The translations under genes and the position numbers were made by a program. Positions 17,305 through 25,441 of a DNA stretch of 64,000 nt are shown piece after piece. The notes beneath the pieces were generated by a model. That model saw only the letters and a list, made by a program, of their open reading frames with translations, was not told the DNA's origin and did not search any database. The stretch comes from Sphaerimonospora sp050942215. GTDB taxonomy: Bacteria > Actinomycetota > Actinomycetes > Streptosporangiales > Streptosporangiaceae. Position 1 is the stretch's first letter; each line of letters opens with the position of its first letter. Where the stretch lies: assembly GCF_050942215.1 (NCBI RefSeq), contig NZ_CP192056.1, positions 3,038,001-3,102,000 on the forward strand, in the 5' to 3' direction.

Positions 17305-17580
17305 GAGTCCTGTCCCGCAACAGGATCGGGGTCCTGCTGCGGGCCTCGAGCCCCGGCCTCTCCCCCGCGAATGCCGCCGACGACATGCCCGGCGGGTGCC
17401 GCGCCGATCCCGGTACGGCACTCGGCACTCGGCACTCGTCGCTTCGTCGGGAAAACGATCCGCTCGCTCCGATTCTCGCAAGCGGCTTTCGATCCTGGTG
17501 GCGGGTTCTTTGGGTTTTGGGTGTTCTGCTCTCTTATCCCAGTGCCTTTACATTGTAGATTTAGATTATGATCGGCCGGT
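17305..17580. other. non-coding gap upstream of the recombinase
   Basis: Contains a 12-bp hairpin with one mismatch (arms 17314-17325 and 17332-17343), three tandem copies of CGGCACT at about 17406-17426, and an AT-rich stretch at about 17540-17575 directly before the integrase start that may hold its promoter. No gene is seen. Confidence 0.35.
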
Positions 17581-18546
17581 GTGAACGCGCCTGCCACTCC
17601 GCCTGCCGTACCTGAGCGCAAGCCCCCCGCGCAGGCGGCACGAGACCCCTATCACGTGTACCTCGACGGCCTGCCCAGCCCCGAGTCCCGGCGCACGATG
17701 CGAGGCTGTCTCGATCGCATCGCCCGCCTCATCACCGGCGACCCGCAGGCCACCGGAGCCGGCCAGCCCTGGGAACTGCTGCGGTACGAGCACACGGTCA
17801 AGCTGCGCGCGCTGATGCGTGAGCAAGGGTGGTCGCCGGCACATGTGAACAAGCACCTGGTGGCCCTGCGCCGAGTGCTCAAGGAGGCGTGGCGGCTCGG
17901 GCTGATGAGCGGTGAGGACTTCCAGCGGGCGGCCGACCTGCCGGCCTACACGCACACCAGGGTGCCGGCCGGGCGGCATGTCCAGGCCGAGATCCTCACC
18001 GCGGCGCTCGCCGGATGCGACGAGGACCCCTCCCCCGCCGGAAGACGGGACGGGGCCATGCTCGCGGCCCTGTACTCGACCGGCTGCCGGCGGGCGGAGA
18101 TCGCCGGCCTCACGCTGGCGGATCTCGACCTCGACGCGAGATCCCTGCGCGTTCGCGGCAAGGGCGACAAGGAGCGTCTGGTCTACCTCACGGGCGAGGC
18201 GGTCGAACGGCTCGAGCTGTGGCTGGAGGTGCGCGGCCGGGTGACAGGCCCGCTGTTCTGCCCGATCAACAAGGCGGGACGGCTGCGGTACGCCCACATG
18301 ACCGGGCAGGCGGTCGCCGACATCGTCTCCCGCCGCCTGTCCTCAGCCGGTGCGTCGAAGCGGACGCCACATGACTTCCGCCGCACGTTCATCGGCGAGC
18401 TTCTCGACGCCGGGGTCGATCTCGCCACCGCCCAGGCCCTGGTCGGCCATGCCTCCCCCGCCACCACAGCCCGCTACGACCGCCGCCCGGAGCGCCGCCG
18501 CCGCGAGGCCGTCGACCGGTTGAACATTCCCCCGGCGGCGCGCTGA
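17581..18546 (+). CDS. tyrosine recombinase / site-specific integrase
   Basis: 321 residues from GTG 17581. An N-terminal SAM-like core-binding domain spans about 20-125. The catalytic domain has the full set: Arg in TGCRRAEIAGL (about 180), Lys in GKGDKERLV (about 203), HDFRR (about 262-266), GHAS (about 286) and the nucleophile Tyr in TTARYDRR (about 297). XerC/D-like in size. No excisionase, attachment site or other mobile-element gene is adjacent, so it is either a remnant of an integrated element or a stand-alone recombinase. The upstream 40 bp are much more AT-rich than the surroundings. Confidence 0.88.
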   Translation: MNAPATPPAVPERKPPAQAARDPYHVYLDGLPSPESRRTMRGCLDRIARLITGDPQATGAGQPWELLRYEHTVKLRALMREQGWSPAHVNKHLVALRRVLKEAWRLGLMSGEDFQRAADLPAYTHTRVPAGRHVQAEILTAALAGCDEDPSPAGRRDGAMLAALYSTGCRRAEIAGLTLADLDLDARSLRVRGKGDKERLVYLTGEAVERLELWLEVRGRVTGPLFCPINKAGRLRYAHMTGQAVADIVSRRLSSAGASKRTPHDFRRTFIGELLDAGVDLATAQALVGHASPATTARYDRRPERRRREAVDRLNIPPAAR

Positions 18547-18566
18547 CCCGGCCCCCGAGGTGGTGG

Positions 18567-18995
18567 TCATACCGGGCCACAGGCGCAGGCCGCGGACGAT
18601 TCCGATGCAGCGGACTTGTCGAGGGTGTCGGCGTCGGCCTTCACCACATAGACCTCCCACGGCTCGCGGCCGGGCCCCTGAACCCAGACCTTGTCCTGCA
18701 GGGCGTAACAGCAGGAGGTGTCGTTCTCCTCGAAGGTCGCCAGGCCTGCCTCCTTCAAGCGTCCGGTCGCGGCCGTGACCTCGCCGGTGCTGCCGACCTC
18801 CACTCCGAGGTGGTCCAGGCGGGTGTCCTGGCCGGGCTCGCCTTCGAGGAGCACGAGCTTCAGCGGAGGCTCCGTGACGGCGAAGTTCGCGTAGCCGGGG
18901 CGACGCTTGGCCGGCTCCACGCCGAAGAGCTTGGAATAGAACGCGATCGAGCCTTCCAGATCGGAGACGCGCAGGGCGAGCTGGACACGGGACAT
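18567..18995 (-). CDS. arsI: ArsI/CadI-family VOC metalloprotein
   Basis: 142 residues from ATG 18995. A single glyoxalase/VOC fold with the ArsI/CadI signature: RVQLALRVSDLEGSIAFYSK at the start, then LDHLGVEV, the vicinal cysteine motif NDTSCCYALQDKVWV (about 92-106) and WEVYVVK. In ArsI the vicinal Cys pair binds trivalent organoarsenicals and the enzyme cleaves the C-As bond; CadI homologues are cadmium-induced. The C-terminal AACACG adds two more cysteines. A perfect palindrome lies 52 bp upstream, but no ArsR-type regulator or arsenic pump is adjacent. Confidence 0.8.
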   Translation of the reverse strand: MSRVQLALRVSDLEGSIAFYSKLFGVEPAKRRPGYANFAVTEPPLKLVLLEGEPGQDTRLDHLGVEVGSTGEVTAATGRLKEAGLATFEENDTSCCYALQDKVWVQGPGREPWEVYVVKADADTLDKSAASESSAACACGPV

Positions 18996-19046
18996 GGTGA
19001 TCCTCCTCCGGTACGGACAGGCGGCGACGGTCACCACCTCGCACAC

Positions 19047-19070
19047 CTGATTAGATGAACATCTAATCAG
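19047..19070. promoter_or_regulatory. perfect 24-bp palindrome, ArsR-type operator candidate
   Basis: CTGATTAGATG-AA-CATCTAATCAG, 11-bp arms around 2 bp, upstream of arsI. The AT-rich dyad is of the kind bound by ArsR/SmtB repressors (11-2-11). No cognate arsR lies within several kilobases. Confidence 0.65.
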
Positions 19071-19125
19071 CACATTGCAAGCATGAACCCGGATTCGATA
19101 GACGTCAAGTTAGAAACTCCTCGAA

Positions 19126-19720
19126 TCAGCGCTTCCGTCCGCGGACACTTCCATACGGCGGCCCTGCCGTAAGGCTGAGGGTGACGGCCATGTCCCTCCC
19201 GTCCCCGCGCGGAAACACGAGTGGGAGCGCGATCCGGCCGGACCCGCGCAGGTCGGACTTCATCCGTACGGTGCGCGGTTCGAACGGCCTGCCCTCCTAC
19301 GCGGCGTCCCTGGGCATGTAGCCGAAGCATGGCTCGGCGGCCTCGTCGAACCGTTCCCCGGCGTAGATGTTCACCTGAGGGATGATGATCGGCTGAGTGG
19401 CGTCGGACAGACGTACGTCGATGAACTCCAAGGCGCCGTCCGCGCCCGGGCCGGTCCTCGGCGCAGAAGGCTGCCAGCGTGCGCAGAGCGGCAAGGTCCT
19501 CGGCGGCGAGCGGGACCTCGGAGCCGGCCAGTGAGAGGTAGAGCTCTCGCGCCTCGCGCAGCAGTCCCGTCCAGAAGTCCAGGGTGTCCGGGACATTCCT
19601 TGGAAAGTCGATGAAGTAGGCGTTGCGTTCGACGTGGTCGCCGACCAGGCGGCGGACCGCGGCCAAGACGCGCACACCTGCGCGGATCGCCACCTGAAAA
19701 AGGTGGGTTCCGCCGGGACG
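19126..19720 (-). pseudogene. broken conserved hypothetical gene (frameshift plus TAG)
   Basis: A coding-like region on the reverse strand is spread over two frames. It begins around VRVLAAVRRLVGDHVERNAYF and continues IDFPRNVPDTLDFWTGLL and ELYLSLAGSEVPLAAEDLAAL, shifts frame near 19440 to ALEFIDVRLSDATQPIIIPQ and GERFDEAAEPCFGYMPRD, meets a TAG at 19297-19299, and then runs in the same frame as EGRPFEPRTVRMKSDLRGSG to a TGA at 19126-19128. Codon texture is that of a real gene throughout. I do not recognise the family. It is clearly inactive. Confidence 0.5.
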
Positions 19721-19873
19721 GAGTCGCACGGGTCGGAGGTGATGAGCTGATCACTCCGGGCTGAACCGGCGCGTAGCCGAACGACATCCAAGTCGCTGTG
19801 ACCCCGGGAAGCCCTCTGTCGCGTCTGCTGCTCTGTCTTGCCGTCCTAAAATCTCAAGGCATAACCTAGGGAT

Positions 19874-19890
19874 ATTAGGCCAAGTCTAAT
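19874..19890. promoter_or_regulatory. candidate TetR operator ATTAG-N7-CTAAT
   Basis: An inverted repeat in an AT-rich patch 23 bp upstream of the TetR start codon. A second imperfect dyad, CCTAGGGATATTAGG, overlaps it at about 19865-19879. Suits autoregulation. Confidence 0.4.
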
Positions 19891-19912
19891 CACTCTAGAA
19901 AAAGGGGGGCGT

Positions 19913-20506
19913 GTGGTAAGGGCCGGGTTGACAGCGGACCGGGTGACGCTCGTGGGCGCCGAGTTGGCGGATGAGGTCGGGCTCGACCACGTGACCATGT
20001 CGGCGGTGGCACGGCGGCTCGGGGTGAGGGACGCGAGCCTGTATGCGCACGTGCGCGGCCTGGAGGATCTGCGCGGGCGGATCGCGCTGCTGGCGGCGGA
20101 CGAAAAGACCATTCGCATCGCTGAGGCCACCGCCGGGCGGGCCGGGAAGGACGCGCTGACGGCGTTCGCGAACGCCTGGCGGGCGTACGCCCGCACCCAC
20201 CCCGGGCGGTACACCGCGACACAGATCCCGACGCAGATCGATCCCGCGCTCGCGGCCCGTGCGCCCGGGCCGCGACGTGCGGTCGAGCTGACCTACAGCA
20301 TGCTGCGCGCCTACGCGCTGGACGAGCCCGACCTGACCGACGCGGTCCGGCTGGTACGCAGCACGCTCCACGGCTTCGTCAGCATCGAGGCCGCCGGGGG
20401 GTTCGCGCACGCGCGCCCGGCCGAGGACTCCTGGACCCGCTGCCTCGATGCCCTGCACGCGCTCCTGGAGCGCTGGCCCGCATCCCCTATAGGAGACCCG
20501 TCATGA
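19913..20506 (+). CDS. TetR/AcrR regulator (WHG-domain type)
   Basis: 197 residues from GTG 19913 behind AAAGGGGGG. HTH at about 10-50 (DEVGLDHVTMSAVARRLGVR, then DASLYAHVRGLEDL). The C-terminal part has the pattern TPGRY/PGRYTA and LRSTLHGFVSIEAAGGF of the TetR_C_33/WHG group. The stop overlaps the start of the hydrolase gene (ATGA), so the two are coupled and the regulator probably controls this small operon. Confidence 0.87.
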   Translation: MVRAGLTADRVTLVGAELADEVGLDHVTMSAVARRLGVRDASLYAHVRGLEDLRGRIALLAADEKTIRIAEATAGRAGKDALTAFANAWRAYARTHPGRYTATQIPTQIDPALAARAPGPRRAVELTYSMLRAYALDEPDLTDAVRLVRSTLHGFVSIEAAGGFAHARPAEDSWTRCLDALHALLERWPASPIGDPS

Positions 20507-21405
20507 CCGGACCGACCATCGGACGCCTGCGCGTGGACGGCGCCGCCCTGCACTACGAGGTACGCGGAAGCGGCCCGCTCCTGCTGCTGATCCCCGGCGG
20601 CGCGGGCGACGCCGCCTCCTACGACGGCATCGCCGACGATCTGGCCACCGACTACACGGTCGCCTCCTACGACCCACGCGGCATGTCCCGCAGCCCGCTG
20701 GACGACCCGCAGGCCACTCAGCAGGTCGAGCAGCATGCCGGCGACGCATTCCGGCTGCTGGAGCTGCTGTCTCCGGATGCGCCCGCCCGCGTGGCCGGCT
20801 GCAGCTCAGGTGCGATCGTCACGCTACACCTGCTCGCCACCCATCCCGAGCGGATCGTACGCGCGGTGGCGCACGAGCCGCCGGTGGTGGAGGTGCTGCC
20901 GGACGTCACCGAGCATCGCGCACTGCTCGCCCGCGTCCAGGGCACCTTCCGCCGGGACGGGCTGATGCCCGCGGTGGCCGAGTTCGCCGCGGGCCTCCGA
21001 CGGCCGGGCGCGGAAGAGCCCATCGCCGCCGAGGCGGCCATCGAACTGCCGCCACAGGCGGCGGGACGAGCCGAGCGGACGATGGCGAACATGCCCTACT
21101 TCCTCGGGCGTATCGTGCCGAGCTTCATGGCCTACGCCCCGGACGTGGATCGCCTGGCGGCCCTGTCGGACCGGCTCGTGCTCGCGGGCGGAGTGGACTC
21201 GCGCGGTGAACTGCCCTACCGTCCCGCCGCCTTCCTGGCCGAGCGGTCCGGCACAGAGCTCGTCCACTTCCCCGGCGGGCACACGGGTTTCAGCACGCAC
21301 CCCGCCGAGTTCGCCGAGTCGCTCCGCAAGGTGCTGAGCGCCTGGAAAACCGGGGGAACGGCTGCGGATCTCACCGGCACACCGGACCTGCTCCCCTTCG
21401 GCTAA
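20503..21405 (+). CDS. alpha/beta hydrolase
   Basis: 300 residues, start overlapping the TetR stop. Alpha/beta-hydrolase core: oxyanion region LLLIPGGAGDAASYDG, nucleophile elbow VAGCSSGAIVTLHLL (Ser at about 108), and terminal catalytic His in FPGGHTGFSTHPAEFA (about 265). The class acts on esters or similar bonds in the cytoplasm. Paired with a TetR in many actinomycetes. Substrate unknown. Confidence 0.85.
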   Translation: MTGPTIGRLRVDGAALHYEVRGSGPLLLLIPGGAGDAASYDGIADDLATDYTVASYDPRGMSRSPLDDPQATQQVEQHAGDAFRLLELLSPDAPARVAGCSSGAIVTLHLLATHPERIVRAVAHEPPVVEVLPDVTEHRALLARVQGTFRRDGLMPAVAEFAAGLRRPGAEEPIAAEAAIELPPQAAGRAERTMANMPYFLGRIVPSFMAYAPDVDRLAALSDRLVLAGGVDSRGELPYRPAAFLAERSGTELVHFPGGHTGFSTHPAEFAESLRKVLSAWKTGGTAADLTGTPDLLPFG

Positions 21406-21571
21406 GCCACCTCCGACCCGGCCGCACGCCTTCACCTCTCCCGGCTCCGGTAGGTGGCACGCAGAATGATCAGCTTCTCCCTGGCCACTTCATCCAAGGC
21501 CCGGCGCAGATCCTGATCCTCTTCCCAGGTGGGTCGCGCACGCGCTGGTCCTCAGCGACTCCGCGTGCGGC

Positions 21572-22495
21572 TCACGACGGCCGCCCCGCACGGGCCGCGG
21601 CCACGGCCTGCCGCACCGCCGGAGCCACCTCGGCGGCGTAGGTCCGGGTCGTCGTGGCGTCGTCGGAGGCCAGGATGAATCCACTGGTGCCGTACGTGAG
21701 AGCGACCGCGGTGAGCTCCTCGACCCACTGCTTCGGCGGGCCTTGGAGGAAGCCCGCGCCCCGGGCCGTGAACCGCCCACCGATGTTGAGGAACCGGCGT
21801 ACGTCGCTCGGCTTGCGGCCCGCGCTCACGGCGGCCTCGTCGATGAGCCGGTTCCCTGTGGTGAGGTCGGCCAGGCCGTTGCCGAGGTACTGGATCGACG
21901 GGAGCCAGCCGTCGGCGGCGCGGCCGACCATCCGCAGGATGCGGGGCTTGTAGGCGCCGACCCAGATGCCGACGGCGTGGGCCGGCGCCGGTCCGCGCTT
22001 GGCACCCTCCACCTGGTAGAAATCTCCCTTGATCGACAGGCGGCTGCGGTCGCCGGCGTCCCAGATGCCGCGGATGATCGCAATGGCCTCCTCCAGCGCG
22101 TCGATGGACTCCCCGGGGGTGCGCCGGGGACCGCCCATGCTGACGATGGGGTCCCAGAAGCCGCCGGCGCCGATGCCCAGTTCGGCGCGGCCGCCGCTGA
22201 GCAGGTCGAGGCTGGCGATGGAGCGTGCGAGCACGGCCGGTGGGCGTAGCGGGAGGTTGGTCACATTGGCCGACAGCCGGATGCGTTCGGTGCGGGCGGC
22301 GGTGTACGCCAGCAAGGTGGAGGTGTCGTGGAAGGTCGGCAGGTAGGGATGGTCCTGGAAGGTGACCAGGTCCAGGCCGGCGCGGTCGGCGACGACGGCC
22401 TGCTCGACGGCGTGGTGCACGGGCTGGTTGGTCGGGCTCACGAAGGTGCCGAAGAGCAGGTCGTGGCCGTAGTCGGTGGTCGTGCCGGTGCTCAT
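21572..22495 (-). CDS. LLM-class flavin/F420-dependent oxidoreductase
   Basis: 307 residues from ATG 22495, whose ATGA overlaps the stop of the upstream oxidoreductase. Luciferase-like TIM barrel: DLVTFQDHPYLP, RIRLSANVTNLPLRPPAVLARSIASLD, GRAELGIGAGGFWDP and PIWVGAY-like VGIWVGAYKPRILRMVGRAADGW. In actinomycetes such enzymes usually use coenzyme F420. Translationally coupled to the BBE oxidoreductase, so the two probably act on the same compound. Confidence 0.85.
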   Translation of the reverse strand: MSTGTTTDYGHDLLFGTFVSPTNQPVHHAVEQAVVADRAGLDLVTFQDHPYLPTFHDTSTLLAYTAARTERIRLSANVTNLPLRPPAVLARSIASLDLLSGGRAELGIGAGGFWDPIVSMGGPRRTPGESIDALEEAIAIIRGIWDAGDRSRLSIKGDFYQVEGAKRGPAPAHAVGIWVGAYKPRILRMVGRAADGWLPSIQYLGNGLADLTTGNRLIDEAAVSAGRKPSDVRRFLNIGGRFTARGAGFLQGPPKQWVEELTAVALTYGTSGFILASDDATTTRTYAAEVAPAVRQAVAAARAGRPS

Positions 22496-23988
22496 GAGAC
22501 GCTCCTGGAGGTGGACGGGGTGATGTTGAAGTTGTCCTGGAACAGATTGTGCGGATCCACCTGAGCCTTGAGCCGGCGCAGCCGACGCAGCGTGGCGGGC
22601 GGGAACGCGTCGGTGATCCGCTCCGGGCTGCGGTCGGACTCGAAGCTCAGGTAGAGGCCGTCGGACTGTCGGCGTACGGGCTCGAACCAACGGTCCAGTC
22701 GCTGCGCGTTGACGCCCATCGCCGTCAGCGAGAAGTTGGCGTCGCGATGTGCGTAAGCGGTGGCATCGGCGGCTACGTCCGAGACCGCGCCGCCGACGGT
22801 GCGGATCTGGTACCAGTAAGCGGCGCCACTGTTGATCAGGTCGGCGGACGCGGCGGCGAAGGCGGGTGTGATCTTGTGGACGAGGGCCGACCTCGAGACC
22901 GGTTCCCCGCGACCGTTGTGCGGTGACTCGGGGAACATGTTCATCACTGCCGCATACGGCGCGATCACCACCTGCTGCTGCACCAGCGGCGCGATCTCGG
23001 CGAACGGCTGCAGTTGGTCGATGATGACGTCGGGGTCGGCGGAGCCGACCATCGCCATCATGTGCGCGACACCGTTACCGAGGATCAAGAATGGGGTGGT
23101 CTCGCGCGGAGCGGCCATGGCGACGCGGCCGAATGCTTCGAGGTAGGCCGCCGGGTCGGAGACCTGGAACGACAGTTGCGCCCAGCCCACCTCGTCGACC
23201 TCGTCGACGACGAACTCGAAAGCGACCGCGATGCCCAGGTTCGCACCGGCGCCCCGCACCCCCCAGAACAGCTCGGAGTTCTCAGTCTCACTGGCCCGTA
23301 CGACGGCTCCGTCGGCGAGCACCATCTCGACGGCGCGCAGGTGGTCGATGGTCAGCCCGTGTTCACGGTTGAGGAAGCCGATGCCGCCGGCGGTCGCGAG
23401 CCCGCCGACGCCCACCCCGCCGTAGTCGCCCGAGCTCAACGCCCATCCGTAGGGCTGCAACGCCGTGGCGACATCGCGCCACCGGGCGCCCGGCCCGATG
23501 CGAACCAGTCGCGCCGACTCGTCGAGGACCGTTATCTCGTCGAGGCGGCCGACGTCGATGACCAGACCACCGTCATTGGTCGAGCGGCCGCTGATCCCGT
23601 GACCGCCGCTGCGGACCCCGAGTGGGACATGCCGGTGCCGACGGGCGAAGGCCAGTGCGCTGACCACCTCCGGCACACTGCCCGGGCGCAACACCAGACC
23701 CGGGTCGCCGCCGCGCAGGTACGTCGAGCGAACCTTGGCGAACCCGACATCACCAGGTTCGACGACTGTCCCGGCCAGGTCCTCGGGAACCTCGTCGTAG
23801 GCGATGCCGGCGCGGCGACGCGCGCGGACCTCGGCGCTGCGCAGCGGACGCGAAGACGGCGTCCCCGGCCGCCCGGCCTCGTCAGCCGGCGCGACCTCCT
23901 CGAAAAGCTCGGGGGTACGCCGGGCGGCGGTGGTGTCGCTCACCGGCAGGTCGGTGAAGGCGGACCGACCGATTTCCATAGTGCTCAC
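22492..23988 (-). CDS. BBE-type FAD-linked oxidoreductase
   Basis: 498 residues from GTG 23988 (ATG 23979 is possible). PCMH-type FAD domain: VLRPGSVPEVVSALAFARRH, PLGVRSGGHGISGRST (the His that carries FAD covalently in this class, about 129), GPGARWRDVATAL and SSGDYGGVGVGGLATAGGIG. The C-terminal berberine-bridge segment ends KAQVDPHNLFQDNFNI. The Cys usually forming the second flavin bond is replaced in SSGDYGGVG. It oxidises alcohols, amines or sugars by family. It lies between a broken alcohol dehydrogenase and an LLM enzyme in one transcription unit, divergent from a TetR. Confidence 0.85.
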   Translation of the reverse strand: MSTMEIGRSAFTDLPVSDTTAARRTPELFEEVAPADEAGRPGTPSSRPLRSAEVRARRRAGIAYDEVPEDLAGTVVEPGDVGFAKVRSTYLRGGDPGLVLRPGSVPEVVSALAFARRHRHVPLGVRSGGHGISGRSTNDGGLVIDVGRLDEITVLDESARLVRIGPGARWRDVATALQPYGWALSSGDYGGVGVGGLATAGGIGFLNREHGLTIDHLRAVEMVLADGAVVRASETENSELFWGVRGAGANLGIAVAFEFVVDEVDEVGWAQLSFQVSDPAAYLEAFGRVAMAAPRETTPFLILGNGVAHMMAMVGSADPDVIIDQLQPFAEIAPLVQQQVVIAPYAAVMNMFPESPHNGRGEPVSRSALVHKITPAFAAASADLINSGAAYWYQIRTVGGAVSDVAADATAYAHRDANFSLTAMGVNAQRLDRWFEPVRRQSDGLYLSFESDRSPERITDAFPPATLRRLRRLKAQVDPHNLFQDNFNITPSTSRSVS

Positions 23989-23994
23989 TTCTTT

Positions 23995-24235
23995 CCCTGG
24001 TGCTCACTTCTCATCGTTGGCGGTTGGGCCGGCGCCGACAGCCTCGTCGACCCAGAACCGGCGGGTACTCGTACGGCATCACCTGGCGGGCATCCCTGCG
24101 GCCACCGCGTCGTCGAGCGGGTCGAGGCCGGTCGCCCGGACCCGGATCGGGACCGCCTCCTCGGGGACCTCAGGAATGGGGGACGCCGGCGAGGACGGGC
24201 CGCTCCCGGGCGACGGGGACGTGGACGGCGCGCAT
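23995..24235 (-). pseudogene. zinc-type alcohol dehydrogenase/quinone reductase, N-terminal relic
   Basis: With AAGGAG before ATG 24235 the reverse strand reads MRAVHVPVARERPVLAGVPH and stops. One frame over it continues PEVPEEAVPIRVRATGLDPL and DDAVAAGMPAR, stops again, and a third frame carries MPYEYPPVLGR. These are the first roughly 75 residues of an MDR-family dehydrogenase with two frameshifts, and the remaining 240 or so residues are deleted. A 12-bp direct repeat (GTGCTCACTTCT at 23981-23992 and 24000-24011) marks the junction with the BBE gene. Confidence 0.6.
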
Positions 24236-24286
24236 GTGCTGCTCCTTGATGGGCTTATCTGACGCGGGTGCGTCGGTTACATACGC

Positions 24287-24298
24287 TTACCTAAGTAA
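24287..24298. promoter_or_regulatory. candidate TetR operator TTACCTAAGTAA
   Basis: A near-perfect 12-bp dyad in the 97-bp gap between the divergent TetR gene and the relic-BBE-LLM unit. Adjacent GGTTAC and GTAACG extend the symmetry. Likely site for the TetR at 24332. Confidence 0.45.
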
Positions 24299-24331
24299 CG
24301 CACGTACGCCGCTTATTCCTCCAGGGGGCAT

Positions 24332-25033
24332 GTGATGGCAGGCACATCGTCCACATCCGCGTCCACATCCGGGTCCGCGCCGCGGTTGCGCGCTGATGCC
24401 GCGCGTAACCGTGAGCTGCTCCTGGCCGCCGCTCGTGAGGCGTTCGCCGAGCACGGCCTGGACGTGTCCATGCGTCAGATCGCGGCCCGCGCGGGCGTCG
24501 CCGAGCCGACATTGCGGCGACGGTTCGCCTCCAAGGAGGAACTGGTCGCCGAGGCCTTCGAGGACAAGGTCGCCCGGTACGCCGACCTGGCACTGGCCGC
24601 CCTCGACCAGCCTGACGCCGGCGCCGCCTTCCGCTGCTTTCTGAACCAGGTGATGGAGATGCAACTCGGCGACCGCGGGTTCGCCGACGTCCTCACCATC
24701 ACCTTCCCGCCCACGATGGCCTGCGAGCAGCACCGTCGCCGTTCCTACGAGGCCGTCGAGCGGCTGATCGCCCGCGCGAAGGACGACGGCGTCCTGCGGC
24801 CTGACTTCGTCGCCGAGGACATCGTTCTCGTCCTGCTGGCCCACGCGGGGGTCGTCGGCTGCGGAGGGGCGGTCGCGGGAGCCTTCTCGGCGCGGCTGCG
24901 CGCGCTCCTGCTCCAGACGTTCGGCCTTGAGCCGGTCGGGGAGTTGCCGCCGGCGCCGTCAGTGGGCCGCGTCTACCACGCCCTCATGAGGCTCCACGAC
25001 CAGAAGACGACCCCGGGCAGCCCGGGCGGCTGA
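24332..25033 (+). CDS. TetR-family regulator
   Basis: 233 residues from GTG 24332 (ATG 24335 directly after is equally likely; AGGGGG precedes both). Ser/Thr-rich N-terminal 17 residues, then a canonical HTH (LLLAAAREAFAEHGLDVSMR, QIAARAGVAEPTLRRRFASK). C-terminal ligand domain with FPPTMACEQHRRRSYEAVERL. Divergent from the BBE/LLM unit, which it probably represses. Confidence 0.87.
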   Translation: MMAGTSSTSASTSGSAPRLRADAARNRELLLAAAREAFAEHGLDVSMRQIAARAGVAEPTLRRRFASKEELVAEAFEDKVARYADLALAALDQPDAGAAFRCFLNQVMEMQLGDRGFADVLTITFPPTMACEQHRRRSYEAVERLIARAKDDGVLRPDFVAEDIVLVLLAHAGVVGCGGAVAGAFSARLRALLLQTFGLEPVGELPPAPSVGRVYHALMRLHDQKTTPGSPGG

Positions 25034-25119
25034 TGCCGTGTCAGCCTGGGTTCGCCCTGTTTCGCAGGGTGTGCCGATCAAGGTGTCGCCGCGGTCTGCG
25101 TGATCGCCGCAGGCTCCGC

Positions 25120-25441
25120 ACGTGGCCGTCGCCATCCGCCGAGGTCCACGAGGGCCACGAGGTCCGCATGGCGATCGTGGGTGATCACTTCAGCCCCACG
25201 CGGCCGACGACGGGGACAGGCGAGCGGCCAGTGGGCGGAGGCGAACGACGTCGAGATCGCCTACCACCCACTCGCCCCTCCTACTCGAATCAGATCGAGA
25301 CACGATTCGCCCGCCGCGCGGGTCCATCCGCGACGGCCACGCCGAGCCGGGCGGCGTGGTCCGCCGCTACGTCACCCGGCGTACCCGCACCACCGAGAAT
25401 CCCGCCACGCCGAATCGTGTCAAAGGCCTGACGCGGCGCTA
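25120..25441 (+). pseudogene. IS630-family transposase, multiply frameshifted C-terminal relic
   Basis: Blocks in three frames follow the order of the IS630 DDE domain: GHEVRMAIVGDHFSP (the second catalytic Asp region), then GQWAEANDVEIAYHPLAP, then PSYSNQIETRFA (the third acidic residue region), then GGVVRRYVTRRTRTTENPA. These match the actinobacterial pattern DNFSPHL ... WAAANNVEIAYTP ... NRIEAQF ... MIRRYIIWRNRHA, recalled from the family. The relic ends at TAG 25439-25441, overlapping the stop of tuf. No terminal inverted repeats were recognised. The remainder of 25034-25120 holds nothing identifiable. Confidence 0.6.

Noticed and set aside
17406..17426. Three tandem CGGCACT units as attachment-site core for the recombinase
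   Set aside because: No second copy flanking an element and no tRNA nearby; short repeats in GC-rich DNA are common.
19189..19323. Plus-strand 44-codon frame starting MSLPSPRGN
   Set aside because: It is antisense to the better-supported broken gene at 19126-19720.
21432..21557. Minus-strand 38-codon stretch reading RPTWEEDQDLRRALDEVARE
   Set aside because: Bounded by stops on both sides, no start or RBS, no recognised family; possibly a relic but not supportable.
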